64,000 nt of DNA from Desulfovibrio sp. G11 (GCF_900243745.1 NZ_LT984798.1:1544501-1608500), one strand, 5' to 3'; shown: positions 36,850-45,863, numbered from the stretch's first letter. Translations and numbers: made by a program. The notes: generated by a model not told the origin, from the letters alone.

Positions 36850-37527
36850 GTGCGGCGACTTTCTTTGCTTGAGCATCTGGCCCACGCGGCTCTTGAACGC
36901 GCTTTGGTGACCTGCGCTGCGGACGCATCTTCTGTGCCGCATGGCGGGCAAGGCGCACAGGCTGCCGTGGGTGCGGCGCCCGGTCTCCTGCTGGTGGATG
37001 CCACGGCCGGCAACGGGCATGACAGCCTGTTCCTGCTTGGCGCAGCACCCCGCAACGCGCTGCTGCTGGCTATGGATGTGCAGGCTCAGGCCGTGGCAGC
37101 TACGGGCGCCCTGCTTGCGGCTCACGGTTTTGCGCATGCGGCGCGGGTGCTGCACACGGGTCACGAATGCCTGGCAGACGTGCTGGCGGCGCTTGCGCCG
37201 GAAGACCGGCAGCGGCCCTTGGCGTGTGTTGTTTTTAATCTGGGCTGGCTGCCCGGCGGCAACAAGGATCTGGTCACCACCCCTGCTACATCGCTGCCTG
37301 CCCTTGAGGCTGCGCTGGAAGCTCTGGCCCCCGGCGGCTGCATCAGCCTGCATTGCTACACCGGGCATGAAGGCGGTGCGGAAGAGGCGGCCGCCCTTGA
37401 GGCACGGGTACGCAGCCTGCCGCCACGGCGCTGGCGTGTGCTGACGCTGGCCGACGCCAACAGGGAACGGGCTGCCGAAAGCCTGTTGCTGGTGGAGCGT
37501 CTGCCGGTGAGAAAAAATAGGGCGTGA
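36850..37527 (+). CDS. Class I SAM-dependent methyltransferase, rRNA methylase (YtqB-like) type
   Basis: The 225-residue Rossmann-fold enzyme has the SAM-binding motif LLLVDATAGNGHDSLFLLG (about 47-65), the acidic LAMDVQAQA strand and VVFNLGWLPGGNKDLVTT, the signature of the PF06962 putative rRNA/tRNA methylase family. ISLHCYTGHEGG and RERAAESLLLVERL close the domain. The start is GTG 36850, preceded by AAGG. RNA substrate unknown. Confidence 0.85.
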   Translation: MRRLSLLEHLAHAALERALVTCAADASSVPHGGQGAQAAVGAAPGLLLVDATAGNGHDSLFLLGAAPRNALLLAMDVQAQAVAATGALLAAHGFAHAARVLHTGHECLADVLAALAPEDRQRPLACVVFNLGWLPGGNKDLVTTPATSLPALEAALEALAPGGCISLHCYTGHEGGAEEAAALEARVRSLPPRRWRVLTLADANRERAAESLLLVERLPVRKNRA

Positions 37528-37639
37528 ACTGACCCTGCGAGCGCGGGCGGCAACGGTGCGAGATAATTTTTTGTACAAATACTGGCGGACAATGTGGGCC
37601 GCAGGCGGAGGCGGTAAAAGTTTTTAAACTAAACAGGAT

Positions 37640-37672
37640 TTGTTCCTTAAATTAATAGTCTTGAAATACAAT
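37640..37672 (+). promoter_or_regulatory. Possible promoter ahead of the small RNA
   Basis: TACAAT at 37667-37672 lies in an AT-rich stretch. The best -35-like match, TTGTTC, is 21 bp upstream, which is longer than ideal, so this is weak. Confidence 0.3.
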
Positions 37673-37678
37673 GTGTTG

Positions 37679-37800
37679 AGAGATTTTTGCGTAAAGCATT
37701 CATTGGCACGGCCATTGCACAAAAGAAAGTACCTTCCTTTCTTTTGCTGACAGCCTCCTCCAAAATAGAACGGCCTGCCTCCCCAAGCGGGCCGTTTTAT
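37679..37800 (+). ncRNA. Candidate small RNA or leader RNA before the agmatinase gene
   Basis: A predicted start after TACAAT and a terminator at 37769-37800 bound about 120 nt. Inside, CAAAAGAAAG (37720-37729) pairs perfectly with CTTTCTTTTG (37737-37746), exposing the loop TACCTTC. The linker after the hairpin contains CCTCCTCC, which is complementary to Shine-Dalgarno sequences, and the terminator loop contains CCTCCCC. C-rich single-stranded motifs of this kind are typical of trans-acting small RNAs. A cis-acting attenuator of the downstream gene is the alternative. Confidence 0.4.
37769..37800 (+). terminator. Rho-independent terminator just upstream of the agmatinase gene
   Basis: AACGGCC (37769-37775) and GGCCGTT (37790-37796) pair, with an additional inner GC pair. 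They are followed by TTTTATTTT. It ends about 30 bp before the next ATG. Confidence 0.72.
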
Positions 37801-37829
37801 TTTCACACAGCGCAGACATGAGGACAGTC

Positions 37830-38714
37830 ATGCAGCATTTTCTGGCATCAGAATACAGCCCTGTTTTGCCTGAACAGGCGGGTTTTCATATCATCCCCGT
37901 TCCGCTTGAGCAGAGCGTTTCTTACGGCGCGGGTACGGCTGGCGGCCCTGCGGCTCTGCTCGAGGCCTCGCAGCAGCTTGAAGCCTGGGAATGCGGACAT
38001 GCCCCGGGCGAGACAGGTTTTTATACCGCGCCGCCTGTGGACTGCGGCGGCCCTGTTGAAAAGGTGCTCGACCGCATCGAGGCTGCCACGGCCCGCGCCA
38101 TTTCGTGTGCGGCCCTGCCCGTGCTGCTCGGCGGCGAGCATACCGTTACCCTTGGCGCACTGCGCGCCCTGGCAAAAGAAGCGCAACGCAGTCGCGAGCC
38201 TTTCGGCATCGTGCAGTTCGACGCCCATGCCGACCTGCGGTCTTCGTATGAAGGAAGCCCCTATTCCCACGCCTGTGTGATGCACCGTGCCGTGGCCGAT
38301 CTTGGCCTGCCGCTGGTGCAGTTTGCCGTGCGCGACTTTTGCCGCGAAGAGGCCGAGGTGCGCAAGGCGCATAATGTTACGCATTATGATGCCTATTTCA
38401 TGGCGCGTGTGGGCCTGCCCGAGCAGCCCCTGCCCGAGGATTTTCCCCGGCGTATCTATATCACCTTTGATGTGGACGCGTTTGACGCATCACTCATGCC
38501 TGCCACAGGCACACCTTCGCCCGGCGGCATAAGCTGGCGCGAGGCCCACTTCATTCTTGAGCGCTGCGTGGCCGGGCGCAGGGTAATCGGGCTTGATGTG
38601 GTGGAGCTGGCGCCCATACAGGGGCTGCACCATTGCAACTTTACGGCGGCCAAACTGACGCATCTGCTTATGGGGCTGGCCCATGCGGCCAATACCGGCC
38701 CGGATGGGGCATGA
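37830..38714 (+). CDS. speB: Arginase/agmatinase family ureohydrolase
   Basis: The 294-residue dimanganese hydrolase carries LLGGEHTVTLGALRAL, FGIVQFDAHADLR, SPYSHACVMHRAV and ITFDVDAFDASLMPATGTP then SPGG, which supply the conserved His and Asp metal ligands. The overall pattern is agmatinase-like, but related guanidino substrates cannot be excluded. ATG 37830 is preferred over 37818 because GAGGA at 37820-37824 is well spaced only from the second. A terminator hairpin lies directly upstream. Confidence 0.86.
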   Translation: MQHFLASEYSPVLPEQAGFHIIPVPLEQSVSYGAGTAGGPAALLEASQQLEAWECGHAPGETGFYTAPPVDCGGPVEKVLDRIEAATARAISCAALPVLLGGEHTVTLGALRALAKEAQRSREPFGIVQFDAHADLRSSYEGSPYSHACVMHRAVADLGLPLVQFAVRDFCREEAEVRKAHNVTHYDAYFMARVGLPEQPLPEDFPRRIYITFDVDAFDASLMPATGTPSPGGISWREAHFILERCVAGRRVIGLDVVELAPIQGLHHCNFTAAKLTHLLMGLAHAANTGPDGA

Positions 38715-38817
38715 TCAGAAGCGCTGTGGCAGCCGCCCGCCCGCAGGCGGCCCCAACGGCTAACTGTAAGAGTGTTTCAGGCGGTCTTGCCCTAAATGCA
38801 GTAATGGCGCTACAATA

Positions 38818-38845
38818 ACTTGAGATGTATATTCTTTAAGGTACA
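38818..38845 (+). repeat. Dispersed intergenic repeat, copy 5
   Basis: ACTTGAGATGTATATTCTTTAAGGTAC follows the family pattern of TTGAGA, then ATTCT, then AAGGTA, with a weaker palindrome. It lies about 100 bp upstream of panB. Confidence 0.4.
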
Positions 38846-38943
38846 AGGCGCTGGCGGGACGCTCGTGTCCGGCAGGGCGGCATTTCCGGCGTTCACGACG
38901 CCTTCGGCATCTCCGGCAGGATTTTTTTACAAGGAGCAAAGAA

Positions 38944-39777
38944 ATGAAAAACACTGTGGTCACCTTTCGTGCCGCCAAGGGGCAGGACAAGCTTGTTGTG
39001 CTTACCGCCTATGACTACAGCACGGCCCGCGTCATGGATGCCGCCGGGGTCAACGCTCTGCTGGTAGGGGATTCTCTCGGTATGGTCATGCTGGGGCATG
39101 AGGATACGCTAGGCGTCAGCATGGACGACATGGTCCGTCATTGTGGCGCAGTGGCACGCGGCGCGGAGCAGGCCCTCGTTATCTGCGATATGCCTTATAT
39201 GAGTTACCACACAGGAATTGATGAGGCTGTGCGCAATGCCGGAAGGCTGGTGACGGAAGGGCGCGCCCAGGCCGTCAAGCTGGAAGGCGGCGCGGAATTC
39301 TGCGATGTGGTGAGGGCCATTGTACGGGCTTCCATTCCTGTCATGGGGCATCTTGGCCTTACGCCCCAGTCTGTGAACGCCATGGGTGGCTTCAAGATGC
39401 AGGGTAAGACTCCGGCAGCGGCCCAGAAACTGCTGGACGACGCCCGCGCCCTTCAGGAGGCCGGAGCCTTTGCGCTGGTGCTCGAATGCGTACCCGCCCC
39501 GCTGGCTGCCCGTATTACAAAGGAACTTGCCATTCCTGTCATCGGCATCGGCGCAGGGGCCGACTGCGATGGCCAGGTACTGGTCTGGCAGGACATGGCG
39601 GGCCTCAATGCCCGTCCGCTGCCACGCTTTGTAAAATATTTCGGCTCGGTGGACATGGCCCTGCGCGATGCCATCGAAGCCTATACCCGTGAGGTGCGCG
39701 TGGGGGCTTTTCCCGGTGAGGAACATTGCTATCCCCTGCCCGAAGGTATGGAAAAAGCCCTGAAAAAGCTTAAATAG
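38944..39777 (+). CDS. panB: 3-methyl-2-oxobutanoate hydroxymethyltransferase
   Basis: The 277-residue enzyme transfers a one-carbon unit from methylene-tetrahydrofolate to ketoisovalerate, the first step of pantothenate synthesis. Family motifs are VLTAYDYSTARVMDAAGVNA, LLVGDSLGMVMLGHEDTL, VICDMPYMSYH, AVKLEGGAEF, VMGHLGLTPQSVNAMGGFK, LVLECVPAPLAARIT and IPVIGIGAGADCDGQVLVWQ. AAGGAG precedes the ATG, and a strong terminator follows. Confidence 0.96.
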   Translation: MKNTVVTFRAAKGQDKLVVLTAYDYSTARVMDAAGVNALLVGDSLGMVMLGHEDTLGVSMDDMVRHCGAVARGAEQALVICDMPYMSYHTGIDEAVRNAGRLVTEGRAQAVKLEGGAEFCDVVRAIVRASIPVMGHLGLTPQSVNAMGGFKMQGKTPAAAQKLLDDARALQEAGAFALVLECVPAPLAARITKELAIPVIGIGAGADCDGQVLVWQDMAGLNARPLPRFVKYFGSVDMALRDAIEAYTREVRVGAFPGEEHCYPLPEGMEKALKKLK

Positions 39778-39837
39778 GCCCGGCATGCGGCGGCCTGCCG
39801 TACAGGCGCCAACAGGCGCTATGCACCAACTACATAC

Positions 39838-39866
39838 ACAGAACCCCGGCACTGCCGGGGTTCTGT
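39838..39866. terminator. Hairpin between panB and the Dyp peroxidase gene
   Basis: A perfect 13-bp stem (39838-39850 with 39854-39866) with a 3-nt loop serves two converging genes. A T-rich stretch follows on the plus strand. Confidence 0.8.
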
Positions 39867-39927
39867 CATTTCTTTCGCTGTCAGCTTTTTTGCCTCTGGC
39901 ACGAGAACTTTCAGTTGAAAGCGGTTT

Positions 39928-40860
39928 CTAGCTCTCTCCCAGCGCTTCAAGCATTTCCAGCGGGGGAATAAAAAACAGCGTGCCGGTAGCTGCGGTGCTG
40001 AAATCAAGCAGGCGGTCCGTATTGCCGACGGGTTCGCCAATAAACATGTTTTCAAGCATTTTGCGCGTTGTGGAAAACGTGCCTGCGTAGCCGATGAAAT
40101 ATGTGCCGAATTCGCTTTTGGCAGGATTGGCAAAGGGCATGTTTGCCCGCACGATTTTCAGTTCATTGCCGTCCGCGTCTTCAATGTTGGTCACGGCATT
40201 GTGCGCGTTTTCCGGCTTTTCGTCGTCGCTGAGTTCAACGTCGTTGAATTTATGCCTGCCAATGGCTTTTTCCTGCTCCTCTGTAGAAAGGGCGTTCCAG
40301 GCATCCATATCGTGCAGATATTTTTGCACAAAAGCGTAACTGCCGCCCTTGAACGCCGCGTCTTCGTCGCCAATCGTGGCGGCTGTCAGCCGTGCGTCGT
40401 CTTCGGGGTTTTCCGTGCCGTCAACAAAGCCGATGATGGAGCGGCCGTCGTAATAGCGGAAGCCCTGCACCTCATCAATGGCGTATACTGCTCCCTGCAG
40501 CTTGGCGCTGATGATGGATGCCGCTTCAAGGCATACGTCAAGCCGTGCCGCGCGGATGTGGAAAAAAATGTCGCCCGGGGTGGAAACGGCGGTGTGCCTG
40601 TTCCCTTTGATTTCCTTGAACACTTCCAGTTCACCGGGTTTGCCGCGCCCGGGAAAGAGCCTGTTCCAGGCTTCCGCGCCGAAGCCCATTATGCAGCTGA
40701 TTGCCGAGTCAGGCAGGCGGGTGCGCATGCTTCGGGCAACGGCTGAAAAGTCGGCGCACAGGTCTTTTACTTTTGCCGCAGCCCCGGCCTCGTCCTGAAG
40801 GCCGAAGACCATAAAAATAGCATGTTCGCCTGGAGTATTGGTAACGTCTTGCGGTTTCAT
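39928..40860 (-). CDS. Dyp-type haem peroxidase
   Basis: The 310-residue protein has the ferredoxin-like Dyp fold markers: SIIGFVDGTENPEDD with the distal aspartate, the proximal haem histidine region ENAHNAVTNIEDADG, the distal arginine in IVRANMPFANPAKSEFGTYF, and the closing GTFSTTRKMLENMFIGEPVG. It lacks a Tat signal and so should be cytoplasmic. It could use hydrogen peroxide for oxidative-stress defence or porphyrinogen oxidation. The ATG follows AAGGTAAG. An AT-rich promoter region with a small palindrome lies upstream. Confidence 0.92.
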   Translation of the reverse strand: MKPQDVTNTPGEHAIFMVFGLQDEAGAAAKVKDLCADFSAVARSMRTRLPDSAISCIMGFGAEAWNRLFPGRGKPGELEVFKEIKGNRHTAVSTPGDIFFHIRAARLDVCLEAASIISAKLQGAVYAIDEVQGFRYYDGRSIIGFVDGTENPEDDARLTAATIGDEDAAFKGGSYAFVQKYLHDMDAWNALSTEEQEKAIGRHKFNDVELSDDEKPENAHNAVTNIEDADGNELKIVRANMPFANPAKSEFGTYFIGYAGTFSTTRKMLENMFIGEPVGNTDRLLDFSTAATGTLFFIPPLEMLEALGES

Positions 40861-40879
40861 AATCTTACCTTTATTTTTA

Positions 40880-40896
40880 TATCATACTGTATTATT
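40880..40896 (-). promoter_or_regulatory. AT-rich promoter/operator candidate upstream of Dyp gene
   Basis: TATCATAC-T-GTATTATT is an imperfect palindrome with 6 of 8 half-site positions paired, 20-36 bases before the ATG. It overlaps likely -10 sequences. The placement suits a repressor, but the factor is unknown. Confidence 0.3.
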
Positions 40897-40967
40897 TAAA
40901 GTTTGCGCAATTATTTGCAACGCAGCGGCTATTGCGGCCAGCGCTGCCGCAGGCCGGGTCGTGCGCT

Positions 40968-43900
40968 TCACAAGGGAGAAAAGTTGACGGGAACACGCAC
41001 ACGTCCGCCAGCCTTGTTGGTAAAGAGCAGGTGCCCATGCTCAAGGCCATAGAGATAGAGGCGACGGGTCAGGTCCACATCCTTGCGGCAATAGGCGGTG
41101 ATTTCTTCCACCTTGCCTTCTTTCCACCAGCGCAGGGCTTGCAGTCCGTCGGCGCTTTTGGGTTCATTCAGGGTGGCCTGGCCCAGATTGTCAAGCGATA
41201 TGCGGTAGCTCAGCCGCTCCTTTACCCGCTGTAAAAGGTCCAGGCTCGGCAGCCCGCGCAGGTCAAACGGCGCAAAGGGTGTCAACACGGCATAGTCAAA
41301 ACGCAGGCTGTTGAAACCCACCACCAGGCCCGCAGCCCGCATGCGCTCAAAAAGTGCGGGCAGTTCATCCTGGCTGTAGGAAAAAAAATCATCAGCGCGG
41401 CTGTCGTAGGCCACGGCCACGCTTACCCCCATATCTCCGGCCTTGTGCCAGCCGCCGACCTCGGCGGCGGCGCGGCGGGTTTCAACGTCAAAAACCAGAA
41501 AATGCGCGGGCGGCGCTATGGGCGTATGGGGCAGAAGGCCAGTCATACTGTTCACCTCGCTTCTGACGGCAGAGGGTGCGCAAGCCGCGTCATGCTGCCG
41601 GATGCGTTTCCGGGGCGCGGTAATGCCGCTTGCGGGGGATGTACCCTCCGCAGCAGCCGGAAGCATACCCGTATCCTTACCGGCATGGCGCGGTGCAGCG
41701 GCATGTGCATCCGTGCCGGCTGGTTCCGCAGTGCCGGAGGTTTGGGGGACAGGAGCCGCCGCAGCGCCGTTTGCCGCAAAAAAATCCAGCTTCTGTTCCA
41801 GTTCCGGACGCGGTGGCGGCGGGCTTGTAACCAGCGTCTGCAACAGATGGTCGCCCTCGCTGCCCGGCGCGAGCAGCCGGCGTAACAGTTCCAGGGCGGC
41901 CAGCTTGCTGATGGGCCTGTTGCCAGAGCCGCATTTGGGCGAGTGCACGCAGGAGGGGCAGCCGTCCTCGCAGGGGCAGGAGGCCACGGTTTTGCAGGTG
42001 GCTTCAAGCAGGGCGCGCGCATCGGAAAAGGCCTGGCGGGTTAGTCCCGCGCCACCGGGAAGCCCGTCGTAAATAAAGACGGCGGGCAGGCCAAGCTGGA
42101 TGTGCATGGGCGTGGATATGCCGCCAAAGTCATTGCGGTCGGCCATGATGAGCAGAGGCAGCATGCCGATGGCCGCGTGCTCCAGCGCGTGGATGCCGCC
42201 CATAAAGTGCATGAAGTTTTCTTCCAGCCCGGCGCGGATATTGTCCGGTATGACAAACCACAATCCTTCGGTTTCAAAAACCTGGGGCGGGGCGTCCAGC
42301 GGGGCGATGGTGAGCAGGCGGTTGCCCGTGGTGGAGCGTTTTTCGTAGCCTGTGATGGTATCGATAATGCGCAGCCGCCCACGGCATACCAGAACGCGGC
42401 CCAGAGAAGTGCGCTCTGCTTCTTCAAGGATGTCCGTTGATTTTTGCCCGCGCGTACGGGTAAACCAGCTCACTCTGGCCTCTTTGGCAACAATGCGGGC
42501 GCGGCCGGAGTCTATTTCTTCAATGATGTAGCTGCGGCCCCGGTGCAGGTAGACCGCGCCGGGATGCGTCTCGCGCCATGCGCGAAAGCCGTCCACCGAG
42601 CCGATGATATGCCCTTGCCCGTCCTCAATGCTGAAGGTCTGTCCTGTGCCGCGCAGGTCCACATGGCGCTGGGGGCGCTTGCGCGAGGCCATGAACTGCC
42701 CGCCCTCGGCGGACTGGAGCAGCAGCCCCTGCGCGTTGAGTGCGCGGGCGGCGTCCAGTGCCGCGGGGCTTGCCAGCATGGCTTCGCCGAGGCGCAGGGG
42801 CATTTCTGCGGCGGCGCATTCCAGATGCCGGGCCAGAATAACCTCATTGTCGGGATTAACCACGGCCTTTTCCGGAGGGCGGTTGAAAAAATCGTCGGGA
42901 TTGCGGGCAAAATACTGGTCCAGCGCGTCTTCGCCCGCAACCACGATAACGGCGGACTCCTGCTGCGCACGGCCCACGCGCCCGCCGCGTTGCAGGGTGG
43001 CCATGACCGTACCCGGATAGCCCACAAGAATGCAGACATCAAGGCCGCCGATGTCTATGCCCAGTTCAAGGGCGCTGGTACTGACCACGGCCAGCAGTTC
43101 GCCGCTGGCCATGCGTGATTCGATGCTCCGGCGTTCTTCGGGCAAAAAGCCCGCGCGATAGGCGGAAATGCGGCTGGAAAATGAACCGGACTGCCCGGCC
43201 CACAGGCTGATAAGCTCTGTCATGCGGCGTGAACGGCAATAGACGATGGTGCGCAGGTTGCGGGCCAGAGCCGCCTTGAGCAGGTCAATGGCCGCCGTGG
43301 CCGGGCTTTGTTCGGGATTGAGAAAAACAAAATGCCGTGGTCCCTGCGGCGCGCCGGACCTGTCAATGACCACGGGCGGCGGCAATGCCGCAGGCTGCTG
43401 CGGAAAAAATCCCCCGGCTTCGACGGTTTGTGTGGCAGCGGCATCTGTTCCGGACGGTACGGGGCTTTCAGGATGCCTGCTGTCTCCGGTTCCGGGCCAT
43501 GCCGCGCCGGTGAGCGCCGCGCCCAGTTCGCCGGGATTACCCACCGTGGCCGTGCACAGCACGTAGACCGGATTTGCCCCGTAACGTCCGGCCAGCCGGT
43601 TGAGCCGCCGGAAAACCTGCGCCATATGTGCGCCGAATACGCCCCGATAGGTATGGGCCTCATCCACCACCACATGGGTCAGACCTGCCAGAAAGGCCGC
43701 CCACTGCTCGTGATGGGGCAGGATACCCAGATGCAGCATTTCCGGGTTGCTGATGAGCACCGCGGGCGGGTCGCGCCGGATCTTGCGCCTGAAATGGTCC
43801 GTGGTGTCGCCGTCATACAGGGCGGCGGCGGGGCGGGCGTCCTTGGGCCATGCGGCGGTGAGGGCGTTAAAGGCCGCAAGCTGGTCCTGGGCCAGGGCCT

Positions 43901-44228
43901 TGAGCGGAAAAAGATACAGGGCGCGTGCGTCGGGGTCGCGCAGGTGGCGTTCCAGCACGGGCAGGTTGTAAATGAGGCTCTTGCCGCTGGCCGTGGGCGT
44001 GGCTGCCACAATGGAGTGCCCGGCGCGGATATGGTCTGTGGCCAGGGCCTGATGGCTATAGAGGCCCGGGATGCCGCGCTGTTCAAGGGTACGGCTTATG
44101 GCCGCGGGCCAGGGCAGGCGCGTGGGGGCATACCGGGCTTCGGACGCAGGCAGCAGACGGTGGCAGGTGACCTGCCCACCCAGTTTTTCCGAGGCCAGCA
44201 AGGCGGCGATGTAAGAACCCACAGACAT
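40968..44228 (-). CDS. MrfA-like DEAD/DEAH helicase fused to an MrfB-like exonuclease
   Basis: The 1,086-residue protein has an SF2 helicase core: SHQALATDHIRAGHSIVAAT, Walker A PTASGKSLIYNLP, VVVDEAHTYRG, VLCTATVGNPGE, IVYCRSRRMTE and GYPGTVMATLQRGGRVGRAQ. A DUF1998-type region follows with a four-cysteine motif (CPCEDGCPSCVHSPKCGSG, about residues 840-860). After a linker, the last 190 residues form a DEDD exonuclease: VFDVETRRAA, GFNSLRFDYAVL and AYCRKDVDLT (YxxxD, DEDDy type). In B. subtilis MrfA and MrfB are separate proteins that repair mitomycin C damage independently of UvrABC. Here both parts are in one chain. The start is 44228 with a distant AGGA. Confidence 0.88.
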   Translation of the reverse strand: MSVGSYIAALLASEKLGGQVTCHRLLPASEARYAPTRLPWPAAISRTLEQRGIPGLYSHQALATDHIRAGHSIVAATPTASGKSLIYNLPVLERHLRDPDARALYLFPLKALAQDQLAAFNALTAAWPKDARPAAALYDGDTTDHFRRKIRRDPPAVLISNPEMLHLGILPHHEQWAAFLAGLTHVVVDEAHTYRGVFGAHMAQVFRRLNRLAGRYGANPVYVLCTATVGNPGELGAALTGAAWPGTGDSRHPESPVPSGTDAAATQTVEAGGFFPQQPAALPPPVVIDRSGAPQGPRHFVFLNPEQSPATAAIDLLKAALARNLRTIVYCRSRRMTELISLWAGQSGSFSSRISAYRAGFLPEERRSIESRMASGELLAVVSTSALELGIDIGGLDVCILVGYPGTVMATLQRGGRVGRAQQESAVIVVAGEDALDQYFARNPDDFFNRPPEKAVVNPDNEVILARHLECAAAEMPLRLGEAMLASPAALDAARALNAQGLLLQSAEGGQFMASRKRPQRHVDLRGTGQTFSIEDGQGHIIGSVDGFRAWRETHPGAVYLHRGRSYIIEEIDSGRARIVAKEARVSWFTRTRGQKSTDILEEAERTSLGRVLVCRGRLRIIDTITGYEKRSTTGNRLLTIAPLDAPPQVFETEGLWFVIPDNIRAGLEENFMHFMGGIHALEHAAIGMLPLLIMADRNDFGGISTPMHIQLGLPAVFIYDGLPGGAGLTRQAFSDARALLEATCKTVASCPCEDGCPSCVHSPKCGSGNRPISKLAALELLRRLLAPGSEGDHLLQTLVTSPPPPRPELEQKLDFFAANGAAAAPVPQTSGTAEPAGTDAHAAAPRHAGKDTGMLPAAAEGTSPASGITAPRKRIRQHDAACAPSAVRSEVNSMTGLLPHTPIAPPAHFLVFDVETRRAAAEVGGWHKAGDMGVSVAVAYDSRADDFFSYSQDELPALFERMRAAGLVVGFNSLRFDYAVLTPFAPFDLRGLPSLDLLQRVKERLSYRISLDNLGQATLNEPKSADGLQALRWWKEGKVEEITAYCRKDVDLTRRLYLYGLEHGHLLFTNKAGGRVRVPVNFSPL

Positions 44229-44242
44229 GATACGGATACGTC

Positions 44243-44977
44243 CTAAGCCCGTGCGGTTTCGGGAAAGCTCTTGTCTTCGGCCGGGACAGTCCGGTCCGCG
44301 GCCGCAGTGCGATCCTCGCCGGGGGCGAGATGCCGCAGCACGCGGGCAGGAGAGCCAGCGGCCAGGCAATGGGGCGGCACATCGCGTGTTACAACGCTGC
44401 CCGCGCCGATAATGGCTCCTTCACCAATGGTGACGCCTTTGAGGATGATACAGTTCAGGCCGATCCAGGCGTAGTCGCCGATGGTTACGGGCCTGTCGCC
44501 CTCCATGCCCGGTTCCGTGGCGCGGGCTTCAGGCGGCCAGTGAGCGTGAAAGTCCGAATCCACGATAATGCAGTTTGGGGCCAGCAAAGCCTGGCGGCCG
44601 ATGCTGATGGTGGTGGAGCGGGCCGTTATGGACGTGCCGCTGAGCTGCGCGCCCGGACCCACGTCTATACGCGCTCCGGGGCCAAAGGTGCGCAGGCGCA
44701 CGGGGCTTGCCAGAGCAGCGGCCGTGGCCCGCCGCCAGGAGGATATGAGGCTTGCGCCCGCGCCGATGGAAATATGGCTGCCCGGCCAGCGCATAAGGCC
44801 CACAGGCCCGTGCGCGCTGACGCCCTGACCTACAGGCACGCCCACAAACACCGCCTTGCAGCGCAGGCGCAGGGTCCCCCAGAAGCGGCCCCAGCGCGTC
44901 ATGGCCTGAAGGCACAGGTAGCTGATGATATTGGCCGGGGTAAGGCCCCGTTCCAGAGCTTTGCGCAACATGTTCAT
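44243..44977 (-). CDS. Left-handed beta-helix acyltransferase (hexapeptide repeat)
   Basis: The 244-residue protein has hexapeptide-type turns (ISIGAGASLI, ARIDVGPGAQLSG, VTIGDYAWIGLNCIILKGVT) and the terminus IGAGSVVTRDVPPHCLAAGS then PARVLRHL, characteristic of CoA- or ACP-dependent O-acetyltransferases such as WbbJ or maltose acetyltransferases. The N-terminal 60 residues are a helical region without clear membrane segments. It ends 14 bp before the helicase start on the same strand, so the two may share a transcript. The acceptor is probably a cell-surface sugar, by family only. Confidence 0.87.
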   Translation of the reverse strand: MNMLRKALERGLTPANIISYLCLQAMTRWGRFWGTLRLRCKAVFVGVPVGQGVSAHGPVGLMRWPGSHISIGAGASLISSWRRATAAALASPVRLRTFGPGARIDVGPGAQLSGTSITARSTTISIGRQALLAPNCIIVDSDFHAHWPPEARATEPGMEGDRPVTIGDYAWIGLNCIILKGVTIGEGAIIGAGSVVTRDVPPHCLAAGSPARVLRHLAPGEDRTAAADRTVPAEDKSFPETARA

Positions 44978-45079
44978 GCCATGTTCCTTTGTGCGGTTAT
45001 CCTGCGGTCTGCGGCTGCATGCCGCCGCGCGGCAGCGGATATGTTCTGCGGTTTTTTCAGGCAGCCGAAAAAGGGTTGC

Positions 45080-45128
45080 CGCCGCTGTCTGCTCCCGGCT
45101 GCAGCGCAGACAGGAGCAGACAGCGGCG
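45080..45128 (-). terminator. Terminator of the FMN reductase gene
   Basis: A perfect 16-bp stem (45080-45095 with 45113-45128) with a 17-nt loop lies about 40 bp after the reductase stop. T residues appear a few bases further along the minus strand. Confidence 0.65.
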
Positions 45129-45166
45129 TTACAGGTAGCTTCAGGGCGCAGGCAGTAATGGCGTTT

Positions 45167-45712
45167 TTACTTCCGCAACTGGCGCGTCCACTGGGCAAGG
45201 GCCTGCATGACGTCCGTAACCTGTCTGGTCAGGCCATCGTCCTGCACATCGCCGTTGTCGTCAAAGCAGGCGCTGAAAGCATTGGAAAACAGCTCGGGCC
45301 TGTTCAGTACACGCAGGTTCAGGTACACGCAGACCTGGCGCAGGTGGTACTGGCTGCGGCTTGTACCCATGCCGCCCCCGGCGCCGACAATGCAGGCGGC
45401 CTTGCCGGTCAGCGGGGCGAGATCCGGCTCGCGCGAGAGCCAGTCCAGCGCGTTTTTCAGGGCCGGGGCCAGCGAGTAGTTGTACTCGGGGCAGGCCAGC
45501 ACCAGAGCGTCGGCCGCAGTGACGCGGGCCACAAGATCCTTGACGGCCTGCGGCTTCTCGATGTCCTGATTGTAAAACGGCAGACCGGAAATGTCCGCCA
45601 TTTCCATACGCACTCCTTCGGGCAGGTGCGCGGCGCAGCAGCGCAGCAGGCCGGTATTGCGGGAGGCGCGGCGCAAGCTGCCTGATATACCGATAAAGGT
45701 AAGGTCGCTCAT
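45167..45712 (-). CDS. NADPH-dependent FMN reductase
   Basis: The 181-residue flavodoxin-like protein has the FMN-binding ISGSLRRASRNTGLLRCCA loop and PEYNYSLAPALKNALDWLSR, the signature of the NADPH-dependent FMN reductase/quinone or chromate reductase family. GAGGGMGTSRSQYHLRQV follows. ATG 45712 has AAGGAG eight bases upstream. It is single, with its own terminator. Confidence 0.9.
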   Translation of the reverse strand: MSDLTFIGISGSLRRASRNTGLLRCCAAHLPEGVRMEMADISGLPFYNQDIEKPQAVKDLVARVTAADALVLACPEYNYSLAPALKNALDWLSREPDLAPLTGKAACIVGAGGGMGTSRSQYHLRQVCVYLNLRVLNRPELFSNAFSACFDDNGDVQDDGLTRQVTDVMQALAQWTRQLRK

Positions 45713-45863
45713 GGTATTCTCCTTGTGTCCGGCTGTGCGGACAAGGCAGGATAGCAATTTTTATCGCGAAAGCATACTGATTTGCTGGTCCATTCCGTGC
45801 CGGAAAATGGCAGCAGGCTGTGCATGTTTCTGCACCGCGCGGCCAGGCAATAGGGCATCCTGA

